A stretch of DNA of 64,000 nucleotides, from the NCBI RefSeq assembly GCF_001039355.2, contig NW_019775383.1, forward strand, positions 198,160-262,159, in the 5' to 3' direction. Made by a program: the position numbers and the translations under genes. The notes under the pieces are model-generated. The model did no database searches. It saw only the letters and a list, made by a program, of their open reading frames with translations, and had not been told where the DNA came from. This stretch comes from Lingula anatina (lineage: Eukaryota > Brachiopoda > Lingulata > Lingulida > Lingulidae). Shown here one piece after another: positions 12,433 to 29,400 of this stretch. The number at the start of each line of letters is the position of its first letter. The first letter of the stretch is position 1.

Positions 12433-14168
12433 GAGAAGCTTAATTACAATTTGTCTGTTCAATATAAGTTTTAATGATTTTTTATACCTCAAGTTCTCTT
12501 CTCAACTACTGGATTCTCTCTTCATGATCTTGGACCAGTCCTCCTGATCTCCCACCTCTTCCAAGTCGTGTACCACTGGACCTAGAAGTTCCATGCACCA
12601 TTGTCAGTTAAATAAATTCTTTCAATGCTAAAAGGCACAAACATGTCAACGGACAATGAAAGGAGAGTGTTGTAACTAACGTGCATTTGTAAACGACTTA
12701 CTTGGAACTCCTCCGCCATATTTATTTCTCCTTGTACGAGTGCTAATTTAGGCAGCACACTCTGTCTGGCTAACACCGTGAGAACACCTGCGGTTAACGT
12801 CTTCTCTATTTTGGGGAGAGGACGTTCTCCAATATAGACTCATTTTTGTAACAATTCATTTTTTTAATTGTCGTCCACCCCAAAGGCCAATTTTGCTTTA
12901 GATCGTGACCTAAATACGTAAGAATTTAAGTTTCGGATATATATGTTTCAATTTTGCTCATGTTGGTAAGAGGCCTTTTCAGTCGGACAACCTTAACATT
13001 CACCTCGTGAGCTCGTGTCTATTTTCTTCATATTTTTTCATATCACGTGATATGATCGTTTCATCGACCGGGAGGACAGGTAAAACAAACACGTTCATAT
13101 ACCTATAGAGCTCCTGTAGTGTTTGGTGGCACATACATGCAAGCTGCTCAAAGGTGTTCTTTCTATGCATGAATACGCTGGTGAGTTGATCGAGTAGCTT
13201 AAATTTATATGATTTTGGATAGTTAAGGGTTGTATGTACATGTAAGCCTACTGGTACTTGGTACAGAAAAAATATATGTGCATCTGGGTTGCTTAATCAG
13301 GCCCGTAGCCGGGGGGTGGGGGTTTGGGGGTTCGAAAAATAGCCTTTTTTGCTGGGAAAAGGTCCCCTCTGGGTAAAATTTTATCCTGATACTGGAAGGT
13401 TTCATGATAAAAGGTCTACTTTTTTCAGAAACAGACTCCCCTTTTGAATTTGCTGTCTTCTGGTCTGTTTATATTCTATAGGGTCAGGTGTAAATTTATC
13501 GAGTAGATTGAATGTGTACACGTATGTGGTTCGCATTGTTATTTTCGTGATCAAGCCATTTCCATGTTAAACGCACTGAAACCAGACAATCTCTGTGTGC
13601 TATATATGTCTTGATTATAACGAATGTTGTTCTCAACATGGACGCGCTTATTGTTAGTCAAACCTTTGTAACGAATAACAATGCGTGAGGTCAACCGTAA
13701 GCCAAGTTGTTTGAAAGACACTCGTTCAATTATTTAAATAAAGAACTAGGCCACCAGCTATAAGGTGTCACCTGAGTTAAGTTGGTATTTCAGGGCGTAT
13801 ACACTAGGTACTGGTACTAGTTGTTGTGACGATGAAGACTTCTTTATACAGCTTTCTAGCTGATACCCGTCACATGGTAATAGATTGAAACGTGATAAGA
13901 GATTAGTATACATGATTTATAGAATCTCTTTATATACTATATTCTGCGTGAAAGTCTTATTTCCAAACTTGTCCCGAGTAAAATATTTTGTGACTTAAAC
14001 AATTATAACAATTAAAACAATAAATAAAAGAAAAAAAAAGGACTGAGTGGGAATCGAATGTGTGTCATTCAAAATACTATAGGTGTATATTATATGATCT
14101 ATATAACTTGGTGCTTCACGCAGTCTCTGTTGGGAAATCAATTTATCGACTCTGCAAACGGAAATAAC
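11888..14168. repeat. 2.27 kb tandem duplication, unit 2
   Basis: Second unit of the direct tandem duplication. It carries an extra 8 bases (TTATTAAG region) near 12360 and a differing A/AAAT tract at 11969-12030. Right of 14168 the sequence becomes single copy. The LINE portion here (to about 12430) is cut at the junction. Confidence 0.92.
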
Positions 14169-14336
14169 TATATCATAAGGCGTGCGCCCATTAGGCCTAT
14201 ATACGCAGGTATCGTTCTTCTGATATGCTTATGCCACGCACCTGTTGCAGTATGTGTACTGATTTTGACATTTTTTAAACATAATGTGCCTACTAGTGAA
14301 AATTTTGCCCACTATGTAGAAAGTCTGCAAGGTTAA
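14058..14336 (+). CDS. Hypothetical small ORF with a hydrophobic segment
   Basis: Ninety-two codons from an ATG. The second half, which lies outside the tandem duplication, contains a plausible transmembrane stretch (AGIVLLICLCHAPVAVCVL), and the ORF ends at CTGCAAG followed by GTTAAT, which could also be read as a splice donor. No homologue is recognised and the first half is duplicated non-coding DNA. It may be chance, or a remnant of an N-terminal anchor exon like that of the methyltransferase next door. Confidence 0.15.
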   Translation: MCVIQNTIGVYYMIYITWCFTQSLLGNQFIDSANGNNYIIRRAPIRPIYAGIVLLICLCHAPVAVCVLILTFFKHNVPTSENFAHYVESLQG

Positions 14337-15415
14337 TGAGAATTATTCAAAATGTCTTGGTGGAACAGCATATATGCCATGGTAAACAGAGCCCATAAAA
14401 TTTTTTATTAAATATAAAATCCTACTGGTACAAGACATTTTCTGGACTTAAATTTTGGTTTGTGTGCGATTAATTCAGTTTCGGTTATCTTGGTATTTTC
14501 CCCTAAAATAAAATGGCGGTGTTTCTCCAATGTCAGACATTATAACAAAGTCGTGGTTGCATTATGACAGAGAGAACTGGGGAGCTTGTCTGGCCCAGTT
14601 TCACAAGCTTGTCTGGTCCAGTTTCACAAGGAAAAAAAGGGTCAGTGCCCTGGCTTAGTTGACCAGGATTTCCATGAGAGTAACACTGTTCCTAGGGTCA
14701 TGTAACGTTGGTAACCAAGTTTTTTAAGGTAGGGAGGCTGAGTAAGTTAAGTTCCGTGGCGTAACATACAGTTGCATATGTCAAGAAGAGTGGACCCAGA
14801 ACCACTCACCACTACGTCCGTAGGCAATTAGGTCGTGGAAGCACCCGAGAATTAACAGCTATCCTGGTTCTTCGCCTTTTAACGTAACTCTGTCCCTCTT
14901 TCTCCAGCCCATTTTTTTTTAGATTTCCCATCCGGCTTGCCTCTTCATCGCTGTTCTTGTAGTATATTATTATTATTATTATTATTATTATTGATAACCG
15001 ACCAAGTTACATACCACATGGCTACAGTGCTTCAATCTTCTCCCCGTGACAAGGAGTGTATAGATACCGCACAGCGTACTATCGGTAAATTATGAGCAGG
15101 ATGATTATTCTTAATATTATGAACTTAATTTACTGGACGATTTTCAAAGTAATTCATTTATTAGATTTTTATTTCTTCATTTTAGCTACATGGAGTTGTC
15201 CTCGGTGTGATCAGCACAATGAAAGCGGATGCCGCAGTAGAATGTCACCAGATCTATAACTAATGAAGGCAAAGTTAACGATATTGCACGCTAGAACTAC
15301 TAGTGCATCTGTTTGCAAGGATCCACCACTAAGCCACCCATAGCTGCGTGAATTTATTAAGATTGTGTGCTACCAGAACAAGTCTGAGATAACTGCTAGG
15401 AGTTGCGGTACCGCA
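14169..15415. other. Intergenic region upstream of the methyltransferase gene
   Basis: No recognised gene. It holds a 23-base tandem duplication at 14583-14629 (GCTTGTCTGGCCCAGTTTCA and a near copy) and a (TTA)n microsatellite at 14966-14992. The promoter and 5'UTR of the methyltransferase gene should lie here, but no distinct element was identified. Confidence 0.5.
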
Positions 15416-19865
<4,450 letters not shown>

Positions 19866-21950
19866 TTCACATACAAGAAAGGAATTTGACAATTAAGCGT
19901 TATGTACGGCACTATTATTATTAACGCCCAAGATTGTGATGCCCGGCGACAAAACTTTCGTCGTTGAAGAGCATTAACTTAACACGACAGATGCTCAGCT
20001 TGGAACAGGTACAATGTAACAATCGCTCCATTTATGCTGACCGGTTTATTAGCCAAACCGATCCTGTGCTCGTCAATCTGTCTCCAACCTGTAAATATTA
20101 AAGCCACATTTATCCAGGGAAGGCAAAAATGGAAGTGGTGGCCGCACAAATGATTTTATTTTTACCGTTTTCAGCTACAGTAACCGCCCCTCGTATTAGT
20201 CATGATGTGTCATTTATGTGATAAAATTCATTCAGAATCTTGTGAACTGTGAAAGATACATTTGTAATGTTAGTAATTGACAGCCATGAGTGAATAAGGA
20301 TCGGGGAGTGCTTGTACAGTAACTGCATCCAGGGTAGATTGGTTTGTTCTTATGATGCTTGCAAACTGCGTGTAATGTAAGCGGAGAGAAGGCCTTTAGA
20401 AATTGGATGAAGTTCATGTAGAAATAAAAATGGAGAAAAAACGGCGGGGGAAACAACGGGAAAATAGTAATAAATTATATGAAAGAATATACCGTTCTTG
20501 TATTTACTACCTCTCGTATCAACAAACGATATAATCTACTTCGTCATATAATACTCATACGTTTACGAAATTTTATTAAACTAAAATGGAGCCTTCATAA
20601 GAAAATATTAGGACGACGGCAGTGGTTAATGTAATGTTCTCGATTTTTACAATTGATTTTATAAGATGTTTTGATGTTGGTGAGATCAGCCTTATGTCAC
20701 TTTGGAATAAAAGAACCGAGTTAAGAATAAAAAGAACTGTTTACAATATGCACAGTTGGATTTGAGAGGTGATCATTTGTAAACAAAAGCACCTCAACTT
20801 GAAGGTGAGACAACCATTTTTGACCAAGAATAAATAAATAAATAAATATATATATGTATACACACACAACTACTGGACACATTTCATCGCAAATAAATGT
20901 ATTAGTCGATACGTCTGTAGAATTTACATCCTACATATTACTGGAGTAGTTAAGATAATTTAATTAGTTTTAACGGAGGCTAGGTTAGATTTATTTTAAA
21001 TAACGCTACCATTTAAAGTCGTCATAAAGTCAGAAAGTACATGCCTTGTATACGACGTTTGCTCTTCCCATCAAAGCTGGTTTGATCCTGTTTCTTGGGA
21101 ATGTTTTTATAACTAATTCAGATTTCGTTTTTTTGGTCATTTAAATATACCTGTATGATCGTACATGTTGGGTGGATATCTTCCCACGATTTAGGCACTA
21201 CGGCCATATCTGCTGATCTTGTTACGCTTTCGCCCAACCCGATTCAAGGGCACTTTCCTTGAACGCTTTCCAAATAGTTCGATCGCGCATACAAACCAAA
21301 CTCGGCTTTCTGCATTTGTAGCTTTTGGAATATCACTTACTTAATATTCCCCATTGTAACCACCGGGAAAAAATATTTTTTTTTTGTGGCGCTCCCTATG
21401 TTAACCAAGGACAGCTTCACATTTTCAACTCATGTCCCGACAACATATAAATTTCGCATGTCGTCATTTTGCGAGCAAAGCTCGATAGATTATAAAGTGC
21501 TCGATCCAAACCCCTTGGGGCTGAATCCATGTGGCTCCTCACACACTGCAGTATGTTATGGCAGTGTTCAACATGTCATAAGCAATTCGTACGAACATTA
21601 TTCTTTAGGGAGTCAATATTTTGGGGCTTGTTAGCGTAGAAACTGCTTGTAAGAAAATAATAACCTTAAGGAGATAGATGTGGACAATGTCCAGGCCAAG
21701 GATTAGTTCACACCAAGGCCCATTATTATAAAGGTTCCCACTGTTTGCTTAATACGGGAAGTGAAACAAGGGGTAAAACCTGGACATGTCTTTTTTGGTA
21801 ATTGTGGCTGATAATTCCGTGAGCCAGATATCAGTCAATCAATCAGTTGCCATGCCTGGTTCAAGAATCGACGACAATGGAACGACGAAAATAAACTGGC
21901 TGATTAAGGGAGAAAATGCTGAAAATTTAGACAATAAGGCTTTAAGTGCA
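19866..21950. other. Intergenic region between the methyltransferase and the receptor array
   Basis: No supported gene. It contains the 3'UTR of the methyltransferase, the dispersed repeat at 20268-20510 and otherwise unrecognised AT-rich sequence. Confidence 0.5.
20268..20510. repeat. Dispersed repeat, copy 2
   Basis: Partner of 7352-7592, direct orientation, with scattered substitutions and small indels. It lies about 0.4 kb past the methyltransferase stop codon. Class unknown. Confidence 0.7.
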
Positions 21951-21954
21951 ACTT

Positions 21955-23208
21955 GAAAAGTCGGACCATCCCACACAGAAGTGAACGATTGAATCCCGTC
22001 ACACGTACGCACATGGATTGCTGTAGCGGAATATTACTCAATTAAGGCGCCTCACTACTTAACCCTGAATGTCAGTGCACAGTAAAGGCTAGCTTGGTAA
22101 AAAATCTTGGGATGGGATCACTTTTACTAGCTAGCTCTGACGAACAGCGACAGTGTACGATTTCCGTCAGTCAAAAAGAACTGCTCCGCAGTGAGTCTGC
22201 AGTTGAATGTCATTAAACCAAAATGAAACGTAAAACAGATTTTTAAAATTATGCTTTATTTAATTTCATTTACTGTATTTAAGATGTAAAGTGAAAAATA
22301 AATAATATTCTCCTAAAAGAAAAAGATATATCCAATATCCAATGTTTTTTGTATTTTTTGCTTATCAAATAACATTTACTCCTGAATATATAAACACAAC
22401 ACACGTGCTTGCCGTGTGCCAAGTTTGACAGCTACACTGTATGCCCGACACCACTATAAGGGCTGCGCAATGGCTAGACCAAAATCAGTTTTTAAAGCAG
22501 AATGTTGCTTGTGTTGTTGCACTGACCTACGACTACAAGATATTCTTAGTTCAAACTTCAAACTCCGTATCAGCCACTTTGCTTCTTGTCTCGTTTGCAC
22601 GAGATAAAGTCACCGAAGGGCGGGAAAGTCAGCTCAGGCGGCCAAACCTATGACGTACGAGACTTGTGACTTCCAAAAATGGAGCTCTCAGGCGAATACA
22701 GCTGTGACGTACGAGACTTGCGACTTCCAAATATGGAAGCGCCCCAGGCAACATTTTGACAAACACGCCCTCAATCTGCCGCTAGTGGCTAGAGTTTCGT
22801 ATTGCTGATATGGGTTATGTATGAAATCAAGATCGAGCTGGCAATACGGAAATCTAGAACCTAGGGTACACTTCTTCAACCTGATGATAACTTTTTATGT
22901 CTACCAAAGATGCTATGTTGTGTAAACATTATGACCTCTTAAACTAGAAATTTATTGCAATCGTCAAGTGACTATGGACGTTTTAACTTAGGAATATTGG
23001 GATTTAGTATCTGGTTCGTATTTTATGACGAAAAAAGTAAAGCTATGAAATAACACAGTGCACATTTTATTTGTGGGGTGTACTTTTTGTCTAGACAAAT
23101 GGAAAAAGAAAAAAAAATCAGGACCTGCCTTCAAAGGAGTAAATGTATAACCCCGTCTATATGAATGAAGCTCAAATAAATAATAATAAAAAAGCAACCA
23201 CTTTTTAG
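21955..23208. other. Paralogous 5' flank of receptor gene A with an insertion
   Basis: Segments here (GTCGGACCATCCCACACAGA region at 21960 and ACCAAAGATGCTATGTTGTG at 22905) recur upstream of gene C (39540, 39665), and the first also recurs upstream of B (33115) and D (54845). In A the two segments are separated by about 0.8 kb (roughly 22065-22875) that C lacks, so something was inserted here or lost from C. The extra DNA begins CTTAACCCTGAATG but has no clear matching far end. Confidence 0.6.
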
Positions 23209-23384
23209 ATGCAAACGTTTTGCAGTGACGTATATTTTCCCCGTCACGTGTTGAACTTGTTTCTGAACCAGGAAGTAGTATTGCTTAGTTTCAGCGTTGG
23301 AGCTGACGCGTTGCTGTTAACATACGTGCGCAGAGTCACATTAGTATAAAGGCTGTTCGAAAACACAATTTTGCAAACGCACTA
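23209..23384 (+). promoter_or_regulatory. Conserved promoter and 5'UTR exon of gene A
   Basis: One of four paralogous blocks (also before B, C and D). Conserved words are CACGT, AACCAGGAAGTA (ETS-like), GTGCGCAG...GTCACATTAG and TTTGCAAACGCACT, followed by donor GTAAGT at 23385. This copy alone has a TATAAA (23346-23351). The donor and the non-coding nature mark it as promoter plus a first non-coding exon spliced to the start exon at 25135. Confidence 0.65.
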
Positions 23385-23819
23385 GTAAGTATAATAATTA
23401 TGTATTCTAGGTTTTGAATATTTTACATACTTCTATAGATGAGTTATCTCATCTCACAGTTGTGCAACTATGGTGCTCCACATTTAAAAGTAAAAATGTT
23501 GAAGGGAATTAAATGTTCGTGAGTGTAGATGAAATGGTTGTGCTTATCATAGTGACTTCAGCGATGGTGTCTTTTCTTTGTTAAACGTTTTAGAATCAGG
23601 CGGTTTTCAACCTGAAACATTAGGATCTTTTGGTAACTTGTCTTGTTTTACTCATCAAAAAGTACATGTATAATTGCATCAAATGATAATAAATAAATGA
23701 CAGTGTGAACTGACAAAGTGTAATGAACGCGTACCTGATCTTAAGTTCGGCGTAGGTTCTGTTTGTAGTTTTATTATTGATACTTTACAACGGAGACATT
23801 CAGCAAAATAAAAAAAGTA

Positions 23820-23829
23820 ATAATAATAA

Positions 23830-23868
<39 letters not shown>

Positions 23869-23893
23869 AATAAAATAAATAAATTAATAAAAA
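23820..23893. repeat. (AATA)n microsatellite
   Basis: Tetranucleotide AATA run in the 5' intron of gene A. Confidence 0.95.
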
Positions 23894-25159
23894 TAAGGAG
23901 TGAAAAGATGTTTAATACGAACAACAATTTTTTTGCAATATTCTTTGGTCTAGTGGAAGTGACAAAATCGATAAGAAAGTCTACATTTCGGTAAGGTCTT
24001 ATCGATAATGTATAGAGGTTATAGATATCATATTTACCACCATAGATACCATATTTACCATCATATCAGTTACAGAAAGCCCGGGGGGTCGCTTATCGTA
24101 ATATTCCCTGCTGTTTTTAATATTAAACTCCTATAACACCGGACTTGCGATCGCTCAGAGAATAAATTGTGGGCATTGTCACTACTACAGACTCAACGCC
24201 GTTTGCAACCATAGAAAAACATTGTTTATGCAACCACGGCACATTTAACAGCCAACGTTTGTACATGTACGCCACTGAAACGTGTTGAGGAACCAAAGAG
24301 ATCTGTGTTGGTTCCCGATAACGTGTTTCAGACTGAGGTGGGCAGGATGCGGGCGTAAGCGATCTCTCAGTTGTTACAGTTCCAGTTTCAATAAATATTT
24401 TGATATTTTTATTAATATTTAAAAAAATAATTGAGGTGATTTGTACTAGTCTCATTAGGAGTCCTGTTATTAGGACAGTCTTATGCAATAACAGGTGGGT
24501 TATTTATTTTGACGTCATCTACATGTAGTTCCAACAAGCACAATAGAGAGTAAGTTCACATCAAATTAAACGCCGATGTAACATGTCAGAGTCTCATGGT
24601 AAAGAGTCCGCTTTCCATTCACTTGTACAGGATTTTGACCCACTTAGGTCAGGCTCACTCTAACCATAATAACTAAATGGAGACTAACCCTAACCATAAT
24701 AACTAAATGGGTTTCTGTAACACGGGCCATCAGTTTCGTTACACTTGTGCTAAACGGTTAACTCAGCGACGTTCAATCCAGTAAAACGCTATTTATCTCG
24801 TTTAACGCCCTTGTCCAGCCGAAATCCGCTGCATTTTGCTTTAAACGCCATGCGTTTAGCAACGACGATTAATTGGAATCAAAATAAAATGAAATTCCTC
24901 TCAGGACCCAAATTTAATAAATGCAATGTAGTATTTTGGGGCCCATCCTAATTTTCAGAATCAGCTGAAAGAGAATAAATGTGGACCTATGCTAAAGATG
25001 TTTTTCAAACCGTTCAGTTATTTACAAAAAGGTAAAAAGCGTCGTAATTGCAAAATGCAAATTTACATTTTCTTCGTTTGCAATATGCTTAAAAATTTCC
25101 ACATGTGGCAATATAACATTTTACTATTCCACAGATCTTGAATTTCGAAGAAAGTAATC

Positions 25160-26093
25160 ATGGCAGACACAAGAGGTATGAATCCAGGGATGAATGTTTA
25201 ATTTAATCATTTTGTACAAATAAGAGTTCATTTTATAAACCTGTCTTAAATTTAAGCCAAAGAAATAAATATGTAATGGGAGAGTACGTGCAGAAATGCT
25301 TGCCCAGTGTTCAACATAATATTTTAAAATAAATGTTTTGGTTTCTCACTTCTGCTTTTAGGTATCAAGTTATTAACTACTCCTCGAAACCAAAACGCCG
25401 CGTATGTAATCGCAACATATGAAACGTCATCAGATGCGAATTTTGCTCCAGAGGAGACGCCAATTGTCTACGAGGATATGATGATTTTAAGTCCTACCGA
25501 CAATGTCACTGACCCCAAGCCAAGGACTACACAGCCATCAAAGACTAATGTTAATAGAAACCAAAGCGCCGGGTATGTAAACGCAACATATGAAATGTCA
25601 TCGGATGTAAATTTTGCTCCAGAGGAGACGCCAAATGTTTACAAAAGTATGAGGATTTGTGGTCCTACCGACAATGTCACTGACCCCAATCCAAAGATTA
25701 CACAGCCACCAAAGACAAAAGTTAATAGAAATCAAACGTCATCAGATGTGAATTTTGCTCCAGAGGAGACGTCAAGTGTTTACGAGAGTATTAGAATTTG
25801 TGGTCCTACCAACAATGTCACTGACCCCAATCCAAGGATTACACAGCCACCAAAGACAAAAGTCAATAGACGGTTACAAATAGCACTGGTGTTAGTGGGA
25901 ATCATATGCGCTGCACTGGTTGCTACTGTTGTATGGTCACTTGTGCATACCCAAGAGGAAAAAAGTGAGCAACTCAGCCATAATTTTAAAAGTTTTAATT
26001 CTGTAAACAATAGGTTTAATTAGAAAATAAACGACGGAAGACAAATAGAAAATAGAAAATATAGACAAAAAATTAAAAAAATTTTTATGAATT

Positions 26094-26162
<69 letters not shown>

Positions 26163-26412
26163 TTTCCCTCCATCTTTGCTGAAATGTAAATTATATCTTT
26201 AAGCTTGAAAATTATATAACATGCATGATTGTCGTTCATAGATTTATATCTAACTCTCAGTATTTTTCATTCGTACTTTGAACATTAATCAAAGTGCAAA
26301 TGTCAATAAAATGACATTTTCAACCTACATCTATTTGATTCTGTTGTGTTGTGTATGATAACAAATTTTGACAGCAAACTAGCCTCGGCGACTCCTCTCA
26401 ATTCATGCACTC

Positions 26413-26482
<70 letters not shown>

Positions 26483-29400
26483 AGTTCTGTCAATCATGTA
26501 CATGTCCAAATTTTTATCGATTACTAATTACCATATATTACTCCAAAGCTTTGGCATGGCAGAGTATTAAGGTGCTTGACCGTAGATATGTATGACACTG
26601 ACCAACCATTGGTTTAGGAAACTTTGTTGAAATGGTATCACGTGCGAGAACTATGTGTCCTTTCTTGGTGTACTTTCGACCGGAGAAATACTTTAGTTTC
26701 GCTCTCCTTGTGCTCTCATTGTGTTCTCCTTGTGTGCGTATTCGTTCGTCTTCATTCGTGTATTTTCGTATTCTTTTGTGTGTGTTTTTCTTTGTCCAAA
26801 GTCTCTTTCGCGCGAGGGAAAGAGATCAGTCGTTCGCAAGTCGCGCCATAGGAAAGACGTGTTCTTTCTTGTCCACTTTGTTGTCTTGAAATGACACACT
26901 TCTTCTATATTTTCAGGTAGGCGTGAGTTTATTTCTGTTTTTCTTTTTTAGGTTTCATTTGGTATTCAACTTTTTGGTTTCTTATCATTCCTCCTTTATC
27001 ATTCCATTCCCACTTCACATTTCGCTGCATTTATTGTAATTTGTTTATTTTGATACATTTTGTTTTATTAGTTAAGTTATTTCTGCTTCTTTTTCCTATT
27101 AAAGGTACTCTTCACGAGATTTCCCTGGGATAAGATCGCATTCACAACGAGTTGATCGAGCCAGGCTTTACAAATCCTGGAACTAAATATGGCGGACGTA
27201 CATAAAAGAAAACCCGCCTAATCTTTTAATTGTCTCTCCGCCTCTCACACGCCTCCCCACACGTCGTCCCTGCGGGGAACAGTCATTAAATCTCGGCTCC
27301 GTTCGCCATGCGGAAGCCACCTGAGAAATATTAAGTGCGCATGCTCCTTGGTCTTGGGTCAGCTGATCAGCTGGGTAGGCCTATCTCCGTGAATATTTCC
27401 GTGAATATCTCTGGTGACATTATCTCCGTAGATAGCCGATTCATTGCTGCTCTACGGGCCAATTCATTTCTTTTTCGTCTCTGTTTTGAAAGATAATAGA
27501 ACAGAAGAGCTTTTTTCCTGCGATCGCCCCCAGCCGCCATGCTTTCTTCACCTCGAGTTTAATTGATGAGCATGCGCACTACAGGTGTAGGCACGGTACA
27601 CTCTAAAAAAACTTTATTTTTTTATAGGTTTTGATCCATTTTGAGGTCTGAATTGGGAATATAAGCTTTGTCGGATATAAATATGATTGTTGAGGGTTCT
27701 CAAGGCAGCGGACAAAACATGTTTTGCATTTTTATGCATTTTACTGAATCATTTATTATACAATTGCAGAAGTCCGTGAATGTTCCAACCGTCCCTGTCT
27801 GCATGGTGGGACGTGTGTTGACATGGTGAATTCCTATCGATGTTTGTGTTCTGCCGGGTACTATGGGACAAACTGTCAAGGTATGTATTAAACGTTCTCT
27901 CTGTGCGTTTATAACAAATATCATATTGAAAAAAACAGTGTGTGTGTGTTTGCCAACGCACATTCCTTGATTTTAGTATTTGCAAGCAGTTTTTTCCATT
28001 GTTTTTTTGTGGAAAAGAACCACCATTAGCACCTGAGACTTGTGTTACAGCTAGAGATCCCTGTCGCAGCCAGCCTTGCCAAAATGGTGCAGTCTGCAGG
28101 AATCAATCTGAGACGTATTTGTGCAGTTGTCCTTCTGGATATTCGGGTAGAAATTGTGAAACAAGTAAGAACTACACCTGTGGCTGTGGTTAAACCCAAT
28201 TAACAAGTAATCAATCTATTGGAAAACATTTTGTATTCTTGCGATGTTCTAGCACAAAAACGGCCATGCGTTTAGTCTAGGACAGGTTCAAGTAAAATAA
28301 TAATTTAAGGATAGTTGTAAATTGGGAAATTTTTGAAAAATGGTTAAATTGTTACATGAAACGTTCATTATGTTAAACTGTATTTTAGAATGATTCAGCG
28401 AAAAGTAGAGAAAACCGACACATAACTGTCAAGAAGTTATATATCATTTTCTCACGCATTCCATAACTCACACATATTAAGCCCCAATATTATAGGTGTA
28501 ACTGCATTGTTAGCAAGATATTTCTGTTATGAAATCTAATCATATTTATCCATACTTTACCAAAGTGACCAACCATTGTCTTAGCCTACCCTGTAAAAAT
28601 GGTGCCTCGTGTGTAAACCTGGCAGCTTCGTTTGTGTGTTCTTGTACTTCCGGTTTCCAAGGGCCAAGGTGCGAAGACGGTAAGTCTACATGCAAACACA
28701 TTGTTGCTTGTGGCATTACAATTTTCACTATATCCGGTTGAACTCATCTGAAGAAAAATATGCGACATTCGATGTCACAGTTAACACAAGTTTTCATAAA
28801 CGTTATTTGCACTCTGGATCACACCATTTATTCTCGTTGACTTTCTTTCAAAATCATAAAAAACTCTAATCTTGTAAATGCGTTCAACAGAAAAGGCACA
28901 TTTATCAAGCAGCACATGAATGACGTAAAAACAGTTTCACAATTACATGTTTAAGGTGAAAAAAAAAACGCTTAACTTAATTGAACTTTAAAATTAAGTC
29001 TTTGGTCCATATTTTGTTTCTTTTCAGATATAAATGAATGTTTGAATAACCCGTGTGTCAGTGGCGCCACCTGTCGAAACAGTTATGGCGGATTTCACTG
29101 CAGTTGTCCAGGTGGTTTTACAGGAACATACTGCCAGCTAGGTAGGATATCAGTTAAAAATTATGCAGAATTTTAACAAAACCACGTAGAATTATCCCCT
29201 GTAAGTTAGTTAGAACATACATTACATCATTATCAAGTGATTTTGTTTTGAATTATCGACCTTTTTAAATGCCATTACGGGAAAACAGATTTTGCATAGT
29301 TTTATTTTAAAATAGAAATTTGATATCAGACACCTGGATGGCGTGTTGCTTCTTTTACGATTGAATAATTCCTGGCATTAATTTACCGAATATATTACCA

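Noticed and set aside
15365-15415. Longer N-terminus of the methyltransferase.
   Set aside because: The frame would start at GTG; the first ATG with a good context is at 15416, right before the anchor.
25937-26239. Minus-strand frame with Ile/Tyr repeats.
   Set aside because: Translation of a TA microsatellite over the antisense of exon 3.
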